From NCBI GenBank assembly GCA_030267965.1, contig BRYA01000168.1, forward strand, positions 1 through 64,000: a stretch of 64,000 bases of DNA. The letters run 5' to 3'. Of the stretch, positions 34,372 to 43,852 are shown in pieces. Source of the DNA: Triparma columacea (lineage: Eukaryota > Sar > Bolidophyceae > Parmales > Triparmaceae). Under the pieces are notes generated by a model. That model ran no database searches, was not told where the DNA came from, and saw only the letters and a program-made list of their open reading frames with translations. Numbering within the stretch: position 1 is the first letter of the stretch; every line of letters starts with the position of its first letter. Position numbers and translations under genes: made by a program.

Positions 34372-35310
34372 ATGCCCCAAACAGCAGTATACTCTGGCAC
34401 AGGGAGCTTCAGTGGCAATCTTGAACTCACAGAAGTGACTTTTGCACAAGGAGTGACGGAGATTGGCGACGAAACCTTCTATGAATGCTCCTCCCTCACG
34501 GCCGTTACCATCCCAGATGGAGTGACGACAATTGGCAAACAAGCCTTCTGCTTCTGCTCCTCCCTCACGGCCATCACCATCCCGGACGGAGTGACTACAA
34601 TTGGTTATCAAGCCTTCTATGGATGCTCCTCCCTCACGGCCATCACCATCCCAGATGGAGTGACGATGATTTACGGGGGTGCCTTCTTCGAATGCTCTTC
34701 CCTGACGGCCATCACCATCCCGGACGGAGTGACGACAATTGGCTATGGCGCCTTCTACGGATGCTCCTCTCTCACGGCCATCACTATCCCGGACGGAGTT
34801 ACGACAATTAACCACGGCGCCTTCTCTACATGCTCCTCTCTCACAGCCATCACCATCCCAGACGGAGTGACGTTTATTGGCGATTACGCCTTCTACGGAT
34901 GCTCCTCCCTCACGGCCATCACCATCCCGGACTCAGTGACGACAATTGGCGATTACGCCTTCGATGGATGCTCCGCCCTGACGAAACTCATTCTATCTCC
35001 TGCCGTTTCCATCGGTGAAGACTGCTTCTTGAACTGCACTGCCCTATTCGCTGCCGCTGCTGATAAAAACGTGCCGACTGTCTTGGACCTCCTCCATTAC
35101 AGGTGGCACCGCCAACCCGCTGTGACGGAACGCGTCAACGCTCTTCTGTGCCTCAAGGGAACCTGGGATCACGTGGAGAATCAACCCAGTGGATCCGATA
35201 GTCTGAAGAGGAAGCGCCTTGACGACGGAGTTGAAGCTCCGCTTAGGTTAACCGCAACACGCGAGAAGATGCCGAAAGTTTTGTGGAGGGTAATTCTGGA
35301 GTTTCTGTGA
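34372..35310 (+). CDS. BspA-type leucine-rich repeat protein (LRR_5)
   Basis: Single exon, 312 residues. Eight tandem 23-residue repeats with the pattern SSLTAITIPDGVTTIGYQAFYGC run from about residue 20 to 215; at DNA level the unit is 69 bp and neighbouring copies are nearly identical. This is the BspA (Treponema pallidum-type) LRR, known from bacteria and from protists such as Trichomonas and Entamoeba, and used for binding proteins or surfaces. There is no signal peptide, so the protein is probably cytosolic. A short helical, basic C-terminus follows (SDSLKRKRLDDGVE). The high DNA identity of the repeats suggests recent expansion or gene conversion. Confidence 0.9.
   Translation: MPQTAVYSGTGSFSGNLELTEVTFAQGVTEIGDETFYECSSLTAVTIPDGVTTIGKQAFCFCSSLTAITIPDGVTTIGYQAFYGCSSLTAITIPDGVTMIYGGAFFECSSLTAITIPDGVTTIGYGAFYGCSSLTAITIPDGVTTINHGAFSTCSSLTAITIPDGVTFIGDYAFYGCSSLTAITIPDSVTTIGDYAFDGCSALTKLILSPAVSIGEDCFLNCTALFAAAADKNVPTVLDLLHYRWHRQPAVTERVNALLCLKGTWDHVENQPSGSDSLKRKRLDDGVEAPLRLTATREKMPKVLWRVILEFL
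34455..34985 (+). repeat. 69-bp tandem repeat coding for LRRs
   Basis: About eight in-frame 69-bp units, each containing TGCTCCTCCCTCACGGCCAT followed by a CACCATCCCGGACGGAGTGAC core. Units differ at few positions, mainly at the codons for the variable loop. Confidence 0.85.
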
Positions 35311-35513
35311 AGTCTTGGTTCATCGGGTCATAATAATAGATGATTATACGTTTAGAAGTCTTGGTTGTTGTTGTTGAATGTAAGAGAAGATTCCATTTTT
35401 GTTTTTTTGGGCAAGATTTCAATCCAAATATTTGAAGGTTTATGCTCCATTTCTAGACGATTTATACCCACACAATCCCAATTCTCCATACTCAAACCAA
35501 CCACACAAGTAAT

Positions 35514-36533
35514 ATGCACCAAATCAACCTCCTTACCCCATTTATTTCATTCCTCCTCCTCTCCATCCTCGTCAACCAAACCTTTTGCGCTCAATTTGCT
35601 CTCAAAATGACCGTTCCAGCTTTGAATAGCAACTCCTCAGACAAAGATACCCTACCTCATCGCCAAGTAGAGCTGGATGCCGGATCTGTCCCCATATCCA
35701 ACGATCTCTTCAAGGGCAGGTGCAGGGCCATCCTTAGAGGCCACTGCGGAACCTACGACTTCGACGGCAACGCTGGGGGAGGGGGGATGGACATTCTCTG
35801 GGAGTTTCAGCTCCAGGGCCGTTTCCTCCGCCCTCTGAGGGGGCCCCTTTACATGGCCATGGAGGTCCCTGGTAAGGAGGAGGAGGAGATAAAGGTCAAT
35901 TTTGTGCTCAGGAAGATCGTCAAATCCGTCGTCAAGTTCGTCCGATCCTGGGGTTACGAGCACGTCCACGTGTCCTTCGGGGGGTCCGGGGAGCTCCCCC
36001 ACCTCGCCAGCCCCCTCTACCAGACGGGGGACAGGATAAGGGTTACCGGGGGGGGGGAGGAGGAACCGGAATTGGGGAGGCCGGTGGAGGAGGACGGGGA
36101 GAGCACGAGGAGGAGGAGGAGGTTCGAACCAGCCCCGGCGATCAGGGAGTGGAGCGACAGGGACGTGCTTACGGTCAGCTTCAACCACACATACTTCAAT
36201 GTTAAGGAGTGGAAGGTGGTCGGGATACCGGTGGTTGGGAGCTTCGGGGTCGGAGCCTTCACAGACAAGATGAGACTGGCGGTCTACGAGCTCGAGGGGG
36301 AGGACGGGGAAGACGACGAGGAGGGGGGGGGGATGCTGCCGAGGCTGGACCTTGGGGGGGGGGGGGGAGAGAAAGGGGAGGAGGAGGAGGGAGAGGGGGA
36401 GGTAGAAGGGATGAGCGTCATGAAGGTCAGGAAGGGTAAACACAGGAAGAGGAACTATGTCACGTGGTTCGGACTGGAGAGGGTAGAGATTAAAGGGGAA
36501 GAGGAGGGGAAACGGAAGAAGAGGAAACGTTAA
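35514..36533 (+). CDS. Secreted DUF1769-like protein
   Basis: Single exon, 339 residues. The leader LLTPFISFLLLSILVNQTFCA is a signal peptide. The core NDLFKGRCRAILRG, a stretch with EFQLQGRFLRPLRGPLYMAMEV and a later region with SFGGSGELPHLASPLYQ and DRIRVT fits the DUF1769 pattern (FxGxxxxxLRG then QGRF). The function of that family is not settled. The C-terminus is Glu- and Gly-rich with purine-only DNA and ends in a Lys/Arg cluster (GKRKKRKR). The family match is from memory of the pattern and should be tested by profile search. Confidence 0.65.
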   Translation: MHQINLLTPFISFLLLSILVNQTFCAQFALKMTVPALNSNSSDKDTLPHRQVELDAGSVPISNDLFKGRCRAILRGHCGTYDFDGNAGGGGMDILWEFQLQGRFLRPLRGPLYMAMEVPGKEEEEIKVNFVLRKIVKSVVKFVRSWGYEHVHVSFGGSGELPHLASPLYQTGDRIRVTGGGEEEPELGRPVEEDGESTRRRRRFEPAPAIREWSDRDVLTVSFNHTYFNVKEWKVVGIPVVGSFGVGAFTDKMRLAVYELEGEDGEDDEEGGGMLPRLDLGGGGGEKGEEEEGEGEVEGMSVMKVRKGKHRKRNYVTWFGLERVEIKGEEEGKRKKRKR

Positions 36534-36636
36534 GCGTGCATGGGGAGGAAGTAGAAACGATAGAGATTAGAGGGGGACGAAACTGACGGAGAGGGGAATA
36601 AAGAGCATTTACAAACAACGACGAACGATGGACTTT

Positions 36637-38817
36637 CTAAACTTCCTTTTGATAATCGTCAATGTCAACATCCCAAACATCCCTCCAACTCCTTCCCCCT
36701 ACATCCTTCCCCCCTCTCCCCTCCACTCGCCCACTATCACCTTCCCATTGCCCTCTCCCTCCAATACCCTGAACCACCCCCCATCGGCACACCCTCGCCC
36801 TCGTCCAAACCCTTAAAACCCCTACGCAGCTCCCCCCCCCCACCTCCATCCCCCCCTCTGAACCGTCCATCCGTACCCAAACCCCCCGAGACCCCCCTAC
36901 GACCCTGTACTCCAGGCTCTCAATCCCTCCCTCCGCCCTCTCCTCCCCTCCAGCCCCCGCCCCCGCCCCTGCCCTAATCCTGTACCAGAAGTCCTCGTCC
37001 TCCCCTCCCCCCGCCCCCCCCATCTCTACTGCCTCGACGACCCCGTCCCCGTACCCCATGAAGACCCCGAAGTTCACCCCCTCCCCCCTCAGGTCGGACA
37101 CCGCAACGCACTTGGGCTCCCCCCTTAGCGCGTACACCCTCCGAGTCACCCTCCTCTCCCCCTCCCCCCCCCCGGCGATCGAGTAGCAGTTCATTATCCA
37201 CGTACTCTTCCCGCTCCCTCCCCCCTCCCCCTCCCTCTCCTCCTCCTCTTCCCCGTTACCCCCGGCTCCTCCAGCTCCCACTTGCCCCCCCCCCGCGTCC
37301 GCCGCCCTCCACTCCGTCTTCCCGTAGACCTTCCCCCCCCCCCTCTCCCTCTCCCACCCCTCCTCCTCCTCCACCTCCACCACCCTTTCCACGTACTCCC
37401 TCAGCCCCCCCCCGTACTCGTGGGCGTACGCCACGACCGTCCCCCCGTCCCTCCCCACCGCGAAGTCCCCCGCGTACCCCCTCCCCTCCTCTTCCCCCTC
37501 CTCCGCCCGGGAGTCGACGTTGTAGCCGGGCATGACCCTGTACGAGTCTGAAGTCCCTTCACCTACGCCCCCACCTCCTACTTGGGCAGGATCGAGGAGC
37601 TCCATATCCTTAAGCCTCCAGACCTCCACCCTGACCTGACCGTCGCACGTCTTGATAGCGACCTTGAACTCCTTATCCCCCCCCCCCCGATCTTTGAACG
37701 GCATGATCCCCACGACCTTGGTATCGACCGGGTAATCCCACGCCCTCCAGACCTTCCACCCCCCAAGCCCTCCCCCCCCCACCCTGTGTCTCTCCCCTCC
37801 CCCCAGCTCCACCTTCACCTCAGTGGGCACTTGGTGACCCCTTAGGTACGGGTGGTCGTACTCCCACATCCACCCCCCCTCCATCACCCTCACCCCCATC
37901 GGGTTGATTCCTTGTCCCCCCCCCCCCCCCAGGTCTACCTCAACCTTCCTCACCATCCTCCCCCCCCCTCCCACCACCGGGGGTAGGTGGTAAACCAGTC
38001 TCCCCCCCATAGTAATCGTCCACGTCATGACCGGTACCTTAACCACGTCGTCCATTTTGTCCCCCCCGATTACTTTCACCGTGAAGTTATAGACCCTCCC
38101 AACCCCACCCCACTCCCCCCCTCTCTCGTCTTCCCCACCTCTCCCTCCACCCTCAACCTCCCACCCCCTTCCACCCCCATAAACCCCGCTCTGGTATCTG
38201 TTAAATAGGTCGTATTTGAACCCTCTCCTATCAGGGTATTTTTCATCCTCCTCTGAGAAGTTGTCTAAGCCGTCGTATAGGTATTCCCCCCCTCCCACAA
38301 TTTCGAAGGGTCTCGTACAGTACGCACCCTTAATCCCCTCCTCCCCCTCGAGCTCTACCCTGACGACTCTCCCGTTCCCAGTGTCAACCATGTCTACCCC
38401 ACGACCTCGACGACCTTCACCTGTAATCCCGAACTTTACACGACGTGTAACTCTCTCATTAGACCCCGGGACCCTGTTGTTTTGTTTGGCGGCGTTAAAA
38501 TCATCCTCCCCCCCCCCTACTACCCCCAAGGAGGGAGGGTTGGAGGTATCTGAGTTGGAGGAAAGGAGAGGCTGGGAAATGCTGATAGGTGGAACCGAAT
38601 TCTTCAATTCACCAACCCTGTCACTAGGTGAGGGTGTAGAGGTAGAGTGTTGTTTAATTTGTGTGGAAGGTGAGGTTGGAGTTCTTGTGGTTGAGGTGGA
38701 TACGGTGGGAGGAGGGGGGGGGCAAGATGGAGGGGGAGGAGGAGGTACTTTGGAAGGGTGGAGAAGGGTTTGAAGGAGAGTGGAGAAGGGGAGGTAGGAT
38801 AGGTCTCTTATCTTCAT
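36637..38817 (-). CDS. Hypothetical 726-residue protein, Gly-rich inserts
   Basis: Single exon. The start at 38817 (MKIRDLSYLPF) is chosen as the first good ATG; the frame stays open to 39027. The N-terminus has a Pro-rich stretch. The rest alternates beta-strand-like segments (VYNFTVKVIG, FKVAIKTCDGQVRVEVWRL, GVFMGYGDGVVEAVEM) with glycine runs coded by G homopolymers. The strand pattern, about 45-60 residues apart with GDG turns, hints at a beta-propeller, but no WD or Kelch motif is clear. The coding strand is unusually G-rich. Family not recognised. Confidence 0.65.
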   Translation of the reverse strand: MKIRDLSYLPFSTLLQTLLHPSKVPPPPPPSCPPPPPTVSTSTTRTPTSPSTQIKQHSTSTPSPSDRVGELKNSVPPISISQPLLSSNSDTSNPPSLGVVGGGEDDFNAAKQNNRVPGSNERVTRRVKFGITGEGRRGRGVDMVDTGNGRVVRVELEGEEGIKGAYCTRPFEIVGGGEYLYDGLDNFSEEDEKYPDRRGFKYDLFNRYQSGVYGGGRGWEVEGGGRGGEDERGGEWGGVGRVYNFTVKVIGGDKMDDVVKVPVMTWTITMGGRLVYHLPPVVGGGGRMVRKVEVDLGGGGGQGINPMGVRVMEGGWMWEYDHPYLRGHQVPTEVKVELGGGERHRVGGGGLGGWKVWRAWDYPVDTKVVGIMPFKDRGGGDKEFKVAIKTCDGQVRVEVWRLKDMELLDPAQVGGGGVGEGTSDSYRVMPGYNVDSRAEEGEEEGRGYAGDFAVGRDGGTVVAYAHEYGGGLREYVERVVEVEEEEGWERERGGGKVYGKTEWRAADAGGGQVGAGGAGGNGEEEEEREGEGGGSGKSTWIMNCYSIAGGGEGERRVTRRVYALRGEPKCVAVSDLRGEGVNFGVFMGYGDGVVEAVEMGGAGGGEDEDFWYRIRAGAGAGAGGEERAEGGIESLEYRVVGGSRGVWVRMDGSEGGMEVGGGSCVGVLRVWTRARVCRWGVVQGIGGRGQWEGDSGRVEGRGGKDVGGRSWRDVWDVDIDDYQKEV

Positions 38818-39091
38818 GGTGAATGACGTAAGAATGACGTAGGAAAGAAGACGTATGACGCAGGAATGAGAAGATTGAACAGAGATTGAGGTCGCTTTCT
38901 TGCCAGATTTCAACAAATAAGAACTAACGGGTAGAGACAGGTAGATATAGCGAGATATAATTGGATATGAATGAGATATAACGAGATGTACCGCCTTGAA
39001 ATGCGAAATAATCCCCAAATAATCCACAAAATGGGGAGGCCAAAAATGGGGGACTTTTTTATTCTTTCTATTTTCTTCTCTCCCTCACACC

Positions 39092-41426
39092 ATGACATCT
39101 CCCTACGCTGAACACGAATTTCGTGGATATTGGGATGGCAACGGAACAAGTGAGTGCTCAACATACTGCTGAGGTACCCCTATTTCCCAATATACCTCCA
39201 CGTCCTCCCCCCGTTGTTTTCTCTTTTTGCCATCATTCATTTTTGAGCTCTACACATGAGAACAGAACGTCAATACCGCTGTACCTCGTCGAAGCCTCTT
39301 TTTAAAGCGCTACCAGCACCACTGTCTGATCGTATCTAACAATAAAACCCCTTCACGCCACCCACCTCCACGCTACCTACCTCACCAAACAGCTCCAATC
39401 CACCCAAAGGTTCTAGAAGGACTTAGACAAAGCTTGGCCGAAAATTGGGGCAATCCATCAACCCTAATCCCTTCCGGAGTCCAGTCCAAGTCCGTCCTCC
39501 AAACCGCCACAAAAAAAATGCTCGACTTATTCTCATTCTCCCCACCTTCAACTTGCATATGGACAGGTACTGGTACCGAGTCCGACAATCTCGCAATAGA
39601 TCTCTCCCTATCCCTCTACAACCTCAAAGCCTCCTCCTCATCCTCCCCCCCACCCATCCCTAACATTGTTACATCTAATGTAGAGCATCCTGCCGTTACG
39701 AATTACCTCCATCGTTTATCAACCCAAAATATAATAACCGTACGTTTCGCTGAAGTCTCACTTGTCGATGGTTCCCTCCCTCCTTCCGTAGTCGCTGATC
39801 TAGTCGATGATAACACATGTTTGGTAACAGTTATGACGGCACAAAACGAGACTGGTAAAATATTCAACATCCATGAAATCGCTAGATTATGCAGAACCAA
39901 ACACCCTGATGTCCTCATACATACAGACGCAGCACAGGGAATAGGTAAATGCTCCTGCACCCTATTCGGTGCCTCCGGTAAAGATGTGAATGGTGATGCT
40001 GATATGATAACAGTAGTAGGTCATAAGATAGGTGCCCCAAAAGGAGTAGGTTGTCTAATCATCGGTGACAAAGTTGGTGGTAGACTAACTCAGGTTGCGG
40101 AAAAAGATAAAGGTGGTGTAGGTATGGTTGGTGGTGGCCAAATGTGTGGGATTAGAGGTGGTACTGAAAACGTTTGCTACATTGAAGCGGTGGGGAGGGC
40201 GGTTGATGAGATGGGGGGATGGAGGGATAGGATGAGGTCGGGGAAGGTGGAGCTTGTTGAGGCGCTGAGGGAACGCATGGGGGGGGACGAGGTGGTCTTC
40301 AACTGCGGGAGCGATGTTGGGGGGGGGGAGGGTACTGTTAGCGTTGGTTTCCCGGGTTGCGGGATGTGTAGCAGGGAGATCGTTAGAAAATGCGCGGCTA
40401 AGGGGCTGTACGTGGCGGCGGGGAGCGCTTGCGACAGCGGGAAGGAGGAAGGGAGTTACGGGGGGGTGCTTGAGAAGAGCGGGGTGGAGGAGAGGGTCGG
40501 GAGGACGACGGTTAGGGTTAGCACGGGATGGTGGGTGGAGGAGGGGGACGGGAAGTGGGCGGCGGAGGTGCTGGCGGAGGTTGTTACGGGGAGGAAGGTT
40601 GGGGGAGGCGAGAAGGTGGAGAAGGGGGAGGCGGTGGAGAAGGGGTCGGCGGTGGAGAAGGGTAAGTTGGTTACGCTCATGGGACTCAAGGCTGAGAGCC
40701 TAAACGGGGCTAGAGGGGAAGTAGTCGGGAAGGACTCTGCAAAGGAGGGTCGGTTCTTGGTCAAGTTGGCAGAGGGGGGTAGGGAGGTTAGCATCAAGGG
40801 TGAGAACTTAAAGGTCGTCGCTTTAGCGGCTCTTGGGAACGGGGAAGAAGTCAGGAAGGAGGAGAAGAGGAAGAGGCCGGCGGCTCTTACTGGGAGGCCG
40901 GGAAAGTACAAGGCCGGGTACGACTGGAGGGAGGTTATGAAAGGACAGGAGATACCGAGGGGGATGGAGGTGATGAGCAGGTGAGGGGTTTTTACGAATG
41001 GAGCGACGCGCGACGCGAGGGTTTTACGAACGGAGCGACGACGCGTGCAAGCTCGCAAACCCCTTATCCGCCGCCCCCTTCAGCATGCAATTTCTCACTT
41101 ATCATGTTATCCCGCCGTCGCTTCGCCCACTCAGCTTCGAGGACGGTGTGGTCGACATTGCCAGGATCCCTCCGAAGTGGATGTGCGACATCCATCTGAC
41201 TGACGGTGGTGGGGGACGAAAAGATGCGGAAAGATGCAGGATCGAAGTCATGGGAAGGGGAATGACCATGGGTGCGCTGGTGGATGAGGTGGAGGAAAGG
41301 GTGGGGAGATTGGTGATTGATGTTTATTTGGATGGAGTTAAATGGGGAGACATGGAGGCTACGGTGGAAAAGGCCAAGCTGTTTGAGTGCAAAAAGGTGG
41401 CTGCTAAGTTGACGTCAGCGGGGTGA
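39092..41426 (+). CDS. Cysteine desulfurase/selenocysteine lyase-like PLP enzyme with C-terminal extension
   Basis: Three exons, 39092-39149, 39393-40980 and 41084-41426, join in frame to 662 residues. The join at 39149/39393 gives YWDGNGTTPIHPKV, matching the family start. PLP-site features are DAAQGIGK and VVGHKIGAPKG, whose lysine would bind PLP (about residue 230), then GIRGGTENV. The loop near residue 370 is YVAAGSACDSG, where the cysteine takes sulfur or selenium. The GGGQ..RGGTEN pattern and the loop are closest to selenocysteine lyase and group II desulfurases. After the catalytic part come a repeat-like VEKG region, a GLKAESLNGARGEVVG domain also seen at the ends of other algal proteins, and an extra 115-residue domain in exon 3. 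The frame stops 4 bp past 40980 if that intron is not removed. Confidence 0.82.
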
Positions 41427-41580
41427 TGAAGGGGTGGTGATGAAGCGGTGGTATGTTCGGGAGTATGTTGGAGAGCAGTTGTTGTTTTCTTTATTTATTT
41501 CTTCCCCAAGTCTGCTCATTCATTTTCCTCGATTTGCGATTTGTGACCAATTCTGCCCCATCCTTTTATCCATCCTTTTG

Positions 41581-42208
41581 ATGCAAAAAGAAAGAGAATT
41601 TCGGCCCAAAAAGATTAAACGTTCCGACTCAACAATTCCTAGTCTCCTTAGATTCTGTCGTAACGAGGAAGTTATTGTAGAGTTAAAGAACGGTCAAAAC
41701 ATTGAGGGTGTCCTCGTTAACATTTCTTCAATATCCAATCTCACACTACTAGTACCATCAAACCCCTTGGAAGTTGTACCTTCGAACCCCTTGGATACGC
41801 CGTCACCAATCCCACCACCACTCACACCACCACCTCCCTCAACAATACATATAAGAGGCAATCTAGTACGCTACATTATCTTCAAAACTAAAGACTCTAT
41901 TGCTCGCCAGGTGAACGTAGGGAAAGAGAGAAGCGCAGTGAATGAGAAAAGGTGAGAAGAATTGGCAACTAAGAATTGATAATGTGGAGCGAGGAAGAAC
42001 CAAGAGGAGGAGCAGATCTGAGTGAGGAGCAGATCTGAGTGAGGAGGAGCGCAGCAGTGACCTAAAGATCGCCGCTGCGCGACAGCTGCTGCTCTCCTCC
42101 TAAAGATCGCCACGCAAATACTTTTATCTGCTAATTCATTCTCTCATATCATTCTCTCATCACAGGCGTGGTCGCAACAAGTTCACAAAGAAGTCTCAGA
42201 AGAAATAA
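41581..42208 (+). CDS. Sm/LSm-fold protein (SmD1/LSm10-like)
   Basis: Two exons, 41581-41951 and 42166-42208, join with pending AG plus G to 137 residues. Sm1 motif: VIVELKNGQNIEGVLVNI; Sm2 motif: IHIRGNLVRYIIF. The two are separated by a Pro-rich insert of about 30 residues, longer than in typical Sm proteins. The tail RRGRNKFTKKSQKK is basic, as in SmD1 and LSm10. Sm/LSm proteins form heptameric rings on snRNA or U7-type RNA. The D-x-x-M-N core of Sm1 is altered (SSISNLTL). The next gene starts 91 bp after the stop, in the same direction. Confidence 0.82.
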
Positions 42209-42299
42209 AACCGCCAACAACAACAACAACAACATCGCTAGAAACACTACCTCCAGGTCCCCCCCCCTCCTCCTCCTCTTCCTATTAACAATCATCTCA

Positions 42300-43751
42300 A
42301 TGCTTCCTCTCCGTGCCTCCACACTTCTCCCACGTAGTCTTCGTCCCTGTCCCCCCTGTAAAGGATTCGGTCGTATCCCTCTCAAAAACCCCCGCTCAGA
42401 CAAAAACTGCTCCAAGTGCGACGGCGTAGGCCTCATCCCAAATAACCAACCCTTCTCCCCCCCCCCCCAAACGACTGCGGACAGTGGGACAAAAGTGCTT
42501 ATATCAGGAGCTGGTATATCAGGTCCAGCCTTAGGACTAGCACTTCGTCAACGTGGTATAGATTGTCTAATCCTCGACAGGGATCTTTCCCGCGCTTGTA
42601 GGAAAGGTGGTTATGGGTTAACTTTACAGCAGGGTATGAGGACAATGCGGGGATTAGGTTTCGATATTAACCACTTTGGTGGGGGTGGTGAGGGGGTGGG
42701 GGGGGAGTGTGTGTACTCTAATAGACATTTGGTTATGGATAAGGAAGGGAAGGTAGTAGGGGAATGGGGTATGAGGAAATGGGTAGGTAGCAGTGGTGGG
42801 AAAAGTAAGAAACATAATATACACGTTAGTAGAGTTGGACTTAGGGATATGTTACTAGATGAGTTTGAGGGTATGGGTGAGGGGGTTTGGTGGGGGAAAC
42901 AAATCGAGACATTCAGGAAGACGAAGGGAGATGAGAAACATGGGAGGAACTTGGAAATTATTATGAAGGACGGTACGGTTGTAGGGTGCGACGTTATTGT
43001 GGGGGCGGACGGGATCAGATCTACTACTAGGAAAAGACTTACTGAAGAGGAGGATGGACTGGTTTACTTGGACGTATTCGTTATGCTAGGGATCTTTGAG
43101 CCCCAGAAGCTGGGGGGGTTGGAGGAGGAGGAGGGGTCGGATTCGGAGTTGGACCTTTTGGACGGTTCAACGGTGTTCCAAATGAGCGACGGTAGCACGA
43201 GGTTCTACGCGATGCCTTACGACACTAGCAGGTACATGTGGCAGCTTAGTTTCCCCGCCCCCCTCGATGACGCCGAGGCCTACAAGGCCGACCTTAAGGG
43301 CTTGGCGGTGAAAAAGTGCAAGGGCTTCAAGTGGGTTGAGGGCATGATCCTCGGTACTGAGGAGTCGGAGATCTCAGGTTACCCGGTTTACGACAGGGAG
43401 GTCAGAGAGGACTTTAGGACGGGGGTTGGGGGGGGGGAATTTGCGACTGTTATTGGGGACGCCGCGCACCCGATGAGCCCGTTTAAGGGACAGGGGGCGA
43501 ACCAGGGATTGATTGACGGACTTAAGCTAGCGAGGCTAATGAGCAAGGTGGAGGACTGGGGGGATGGGGGGGAGGTGGGGGGAATGCTGGGGGAATTCGA
43601 GAGGGAGATGCAGGGGAGAGCTGGGGTCAAGGTGGTGAAGAGCAGGGAGGCGGCCAAGTTCCTACACACGGACGTGGTGCTTGAGGAAGGGGACGTCACG
43701 AGGGGGGGGATGGAGGGGTTGAAGAGGGAGGACCTGAAAAGGAAGCTTTGA
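42300..43751 (+). CDS. FAD-dependent monooxygenase with N-terminal CxxCxGxG zinc motif
   Basis: Single exon, 483 residues. The start at 42300 is the first ATG in frame. The N-terminus has CPPCKGFG and CSKCDGVG (residues about 17-44), a DnaJ-type zinc-binding pair as used in small plastid chaperones. The rest is a class A flavoprotein monooxygenase: GAGISGPALGLALRQRG (FAD Rossmann), GADGIRS (the DG motif) and GDAAHPMSPFKGQGAN (the GD motif). Members hydroxylate aromatic or polyketide-like substrates using NAD(P)H and oxygen. The substrate is unknown. Fusion to a DnaJ-type zinc pair is unusual. Confidence 0.85.
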   Translation: MLPLRASTLLPRSLRPCPPCKGFGRIPLKNPRSDKNCSKCDGVGLIPNNQPFSPPPQTTADSGTKVLISGAGISGPALGLALRQRGIDCLILDRDLSRACRKGGYGLTLQQGMRTMRGLGFDINHFGGGGEGVGGECVYSNRHLVMDKEGKVVGEWGMRKWVGSSGGKSKKHNIHVSRVGLRDMLLDEFEGMGEGVWWGKQIETFRKTKGDEKHGRNLEIIMKDGTVVGCDVIVGADGIRSTTRKRLTEEEDGLVYLDVFVMLGIFEPQKLGGLEEEEGSDSELDLLDGSTVFQMSDGSTRFYAMPYDTSRYMWQLSFPAPLDDAEAYKADLKGLAVKKCKGFKWVEGMILGTEESEISGYPVYDREVREDFRTGVGGGEFATVIGDAAHPMSPFKGQGANQGLIDGLKLARLMSKVEDWGDGGEVGGMLGEFEREMQGRAGVKVVKSREAAKFLHTDVVLEEGDVTRGGMEGLKREDLKRKL

Positions 43752-43852
43752 GGGAATCGAAGTGGAAAATTTAGGGTGTAAAGTAGAAATTGACACACAA
43801 TTCCAGCCAAAACGACATACATACATACATACATACATGCGGCGGGTTACCT

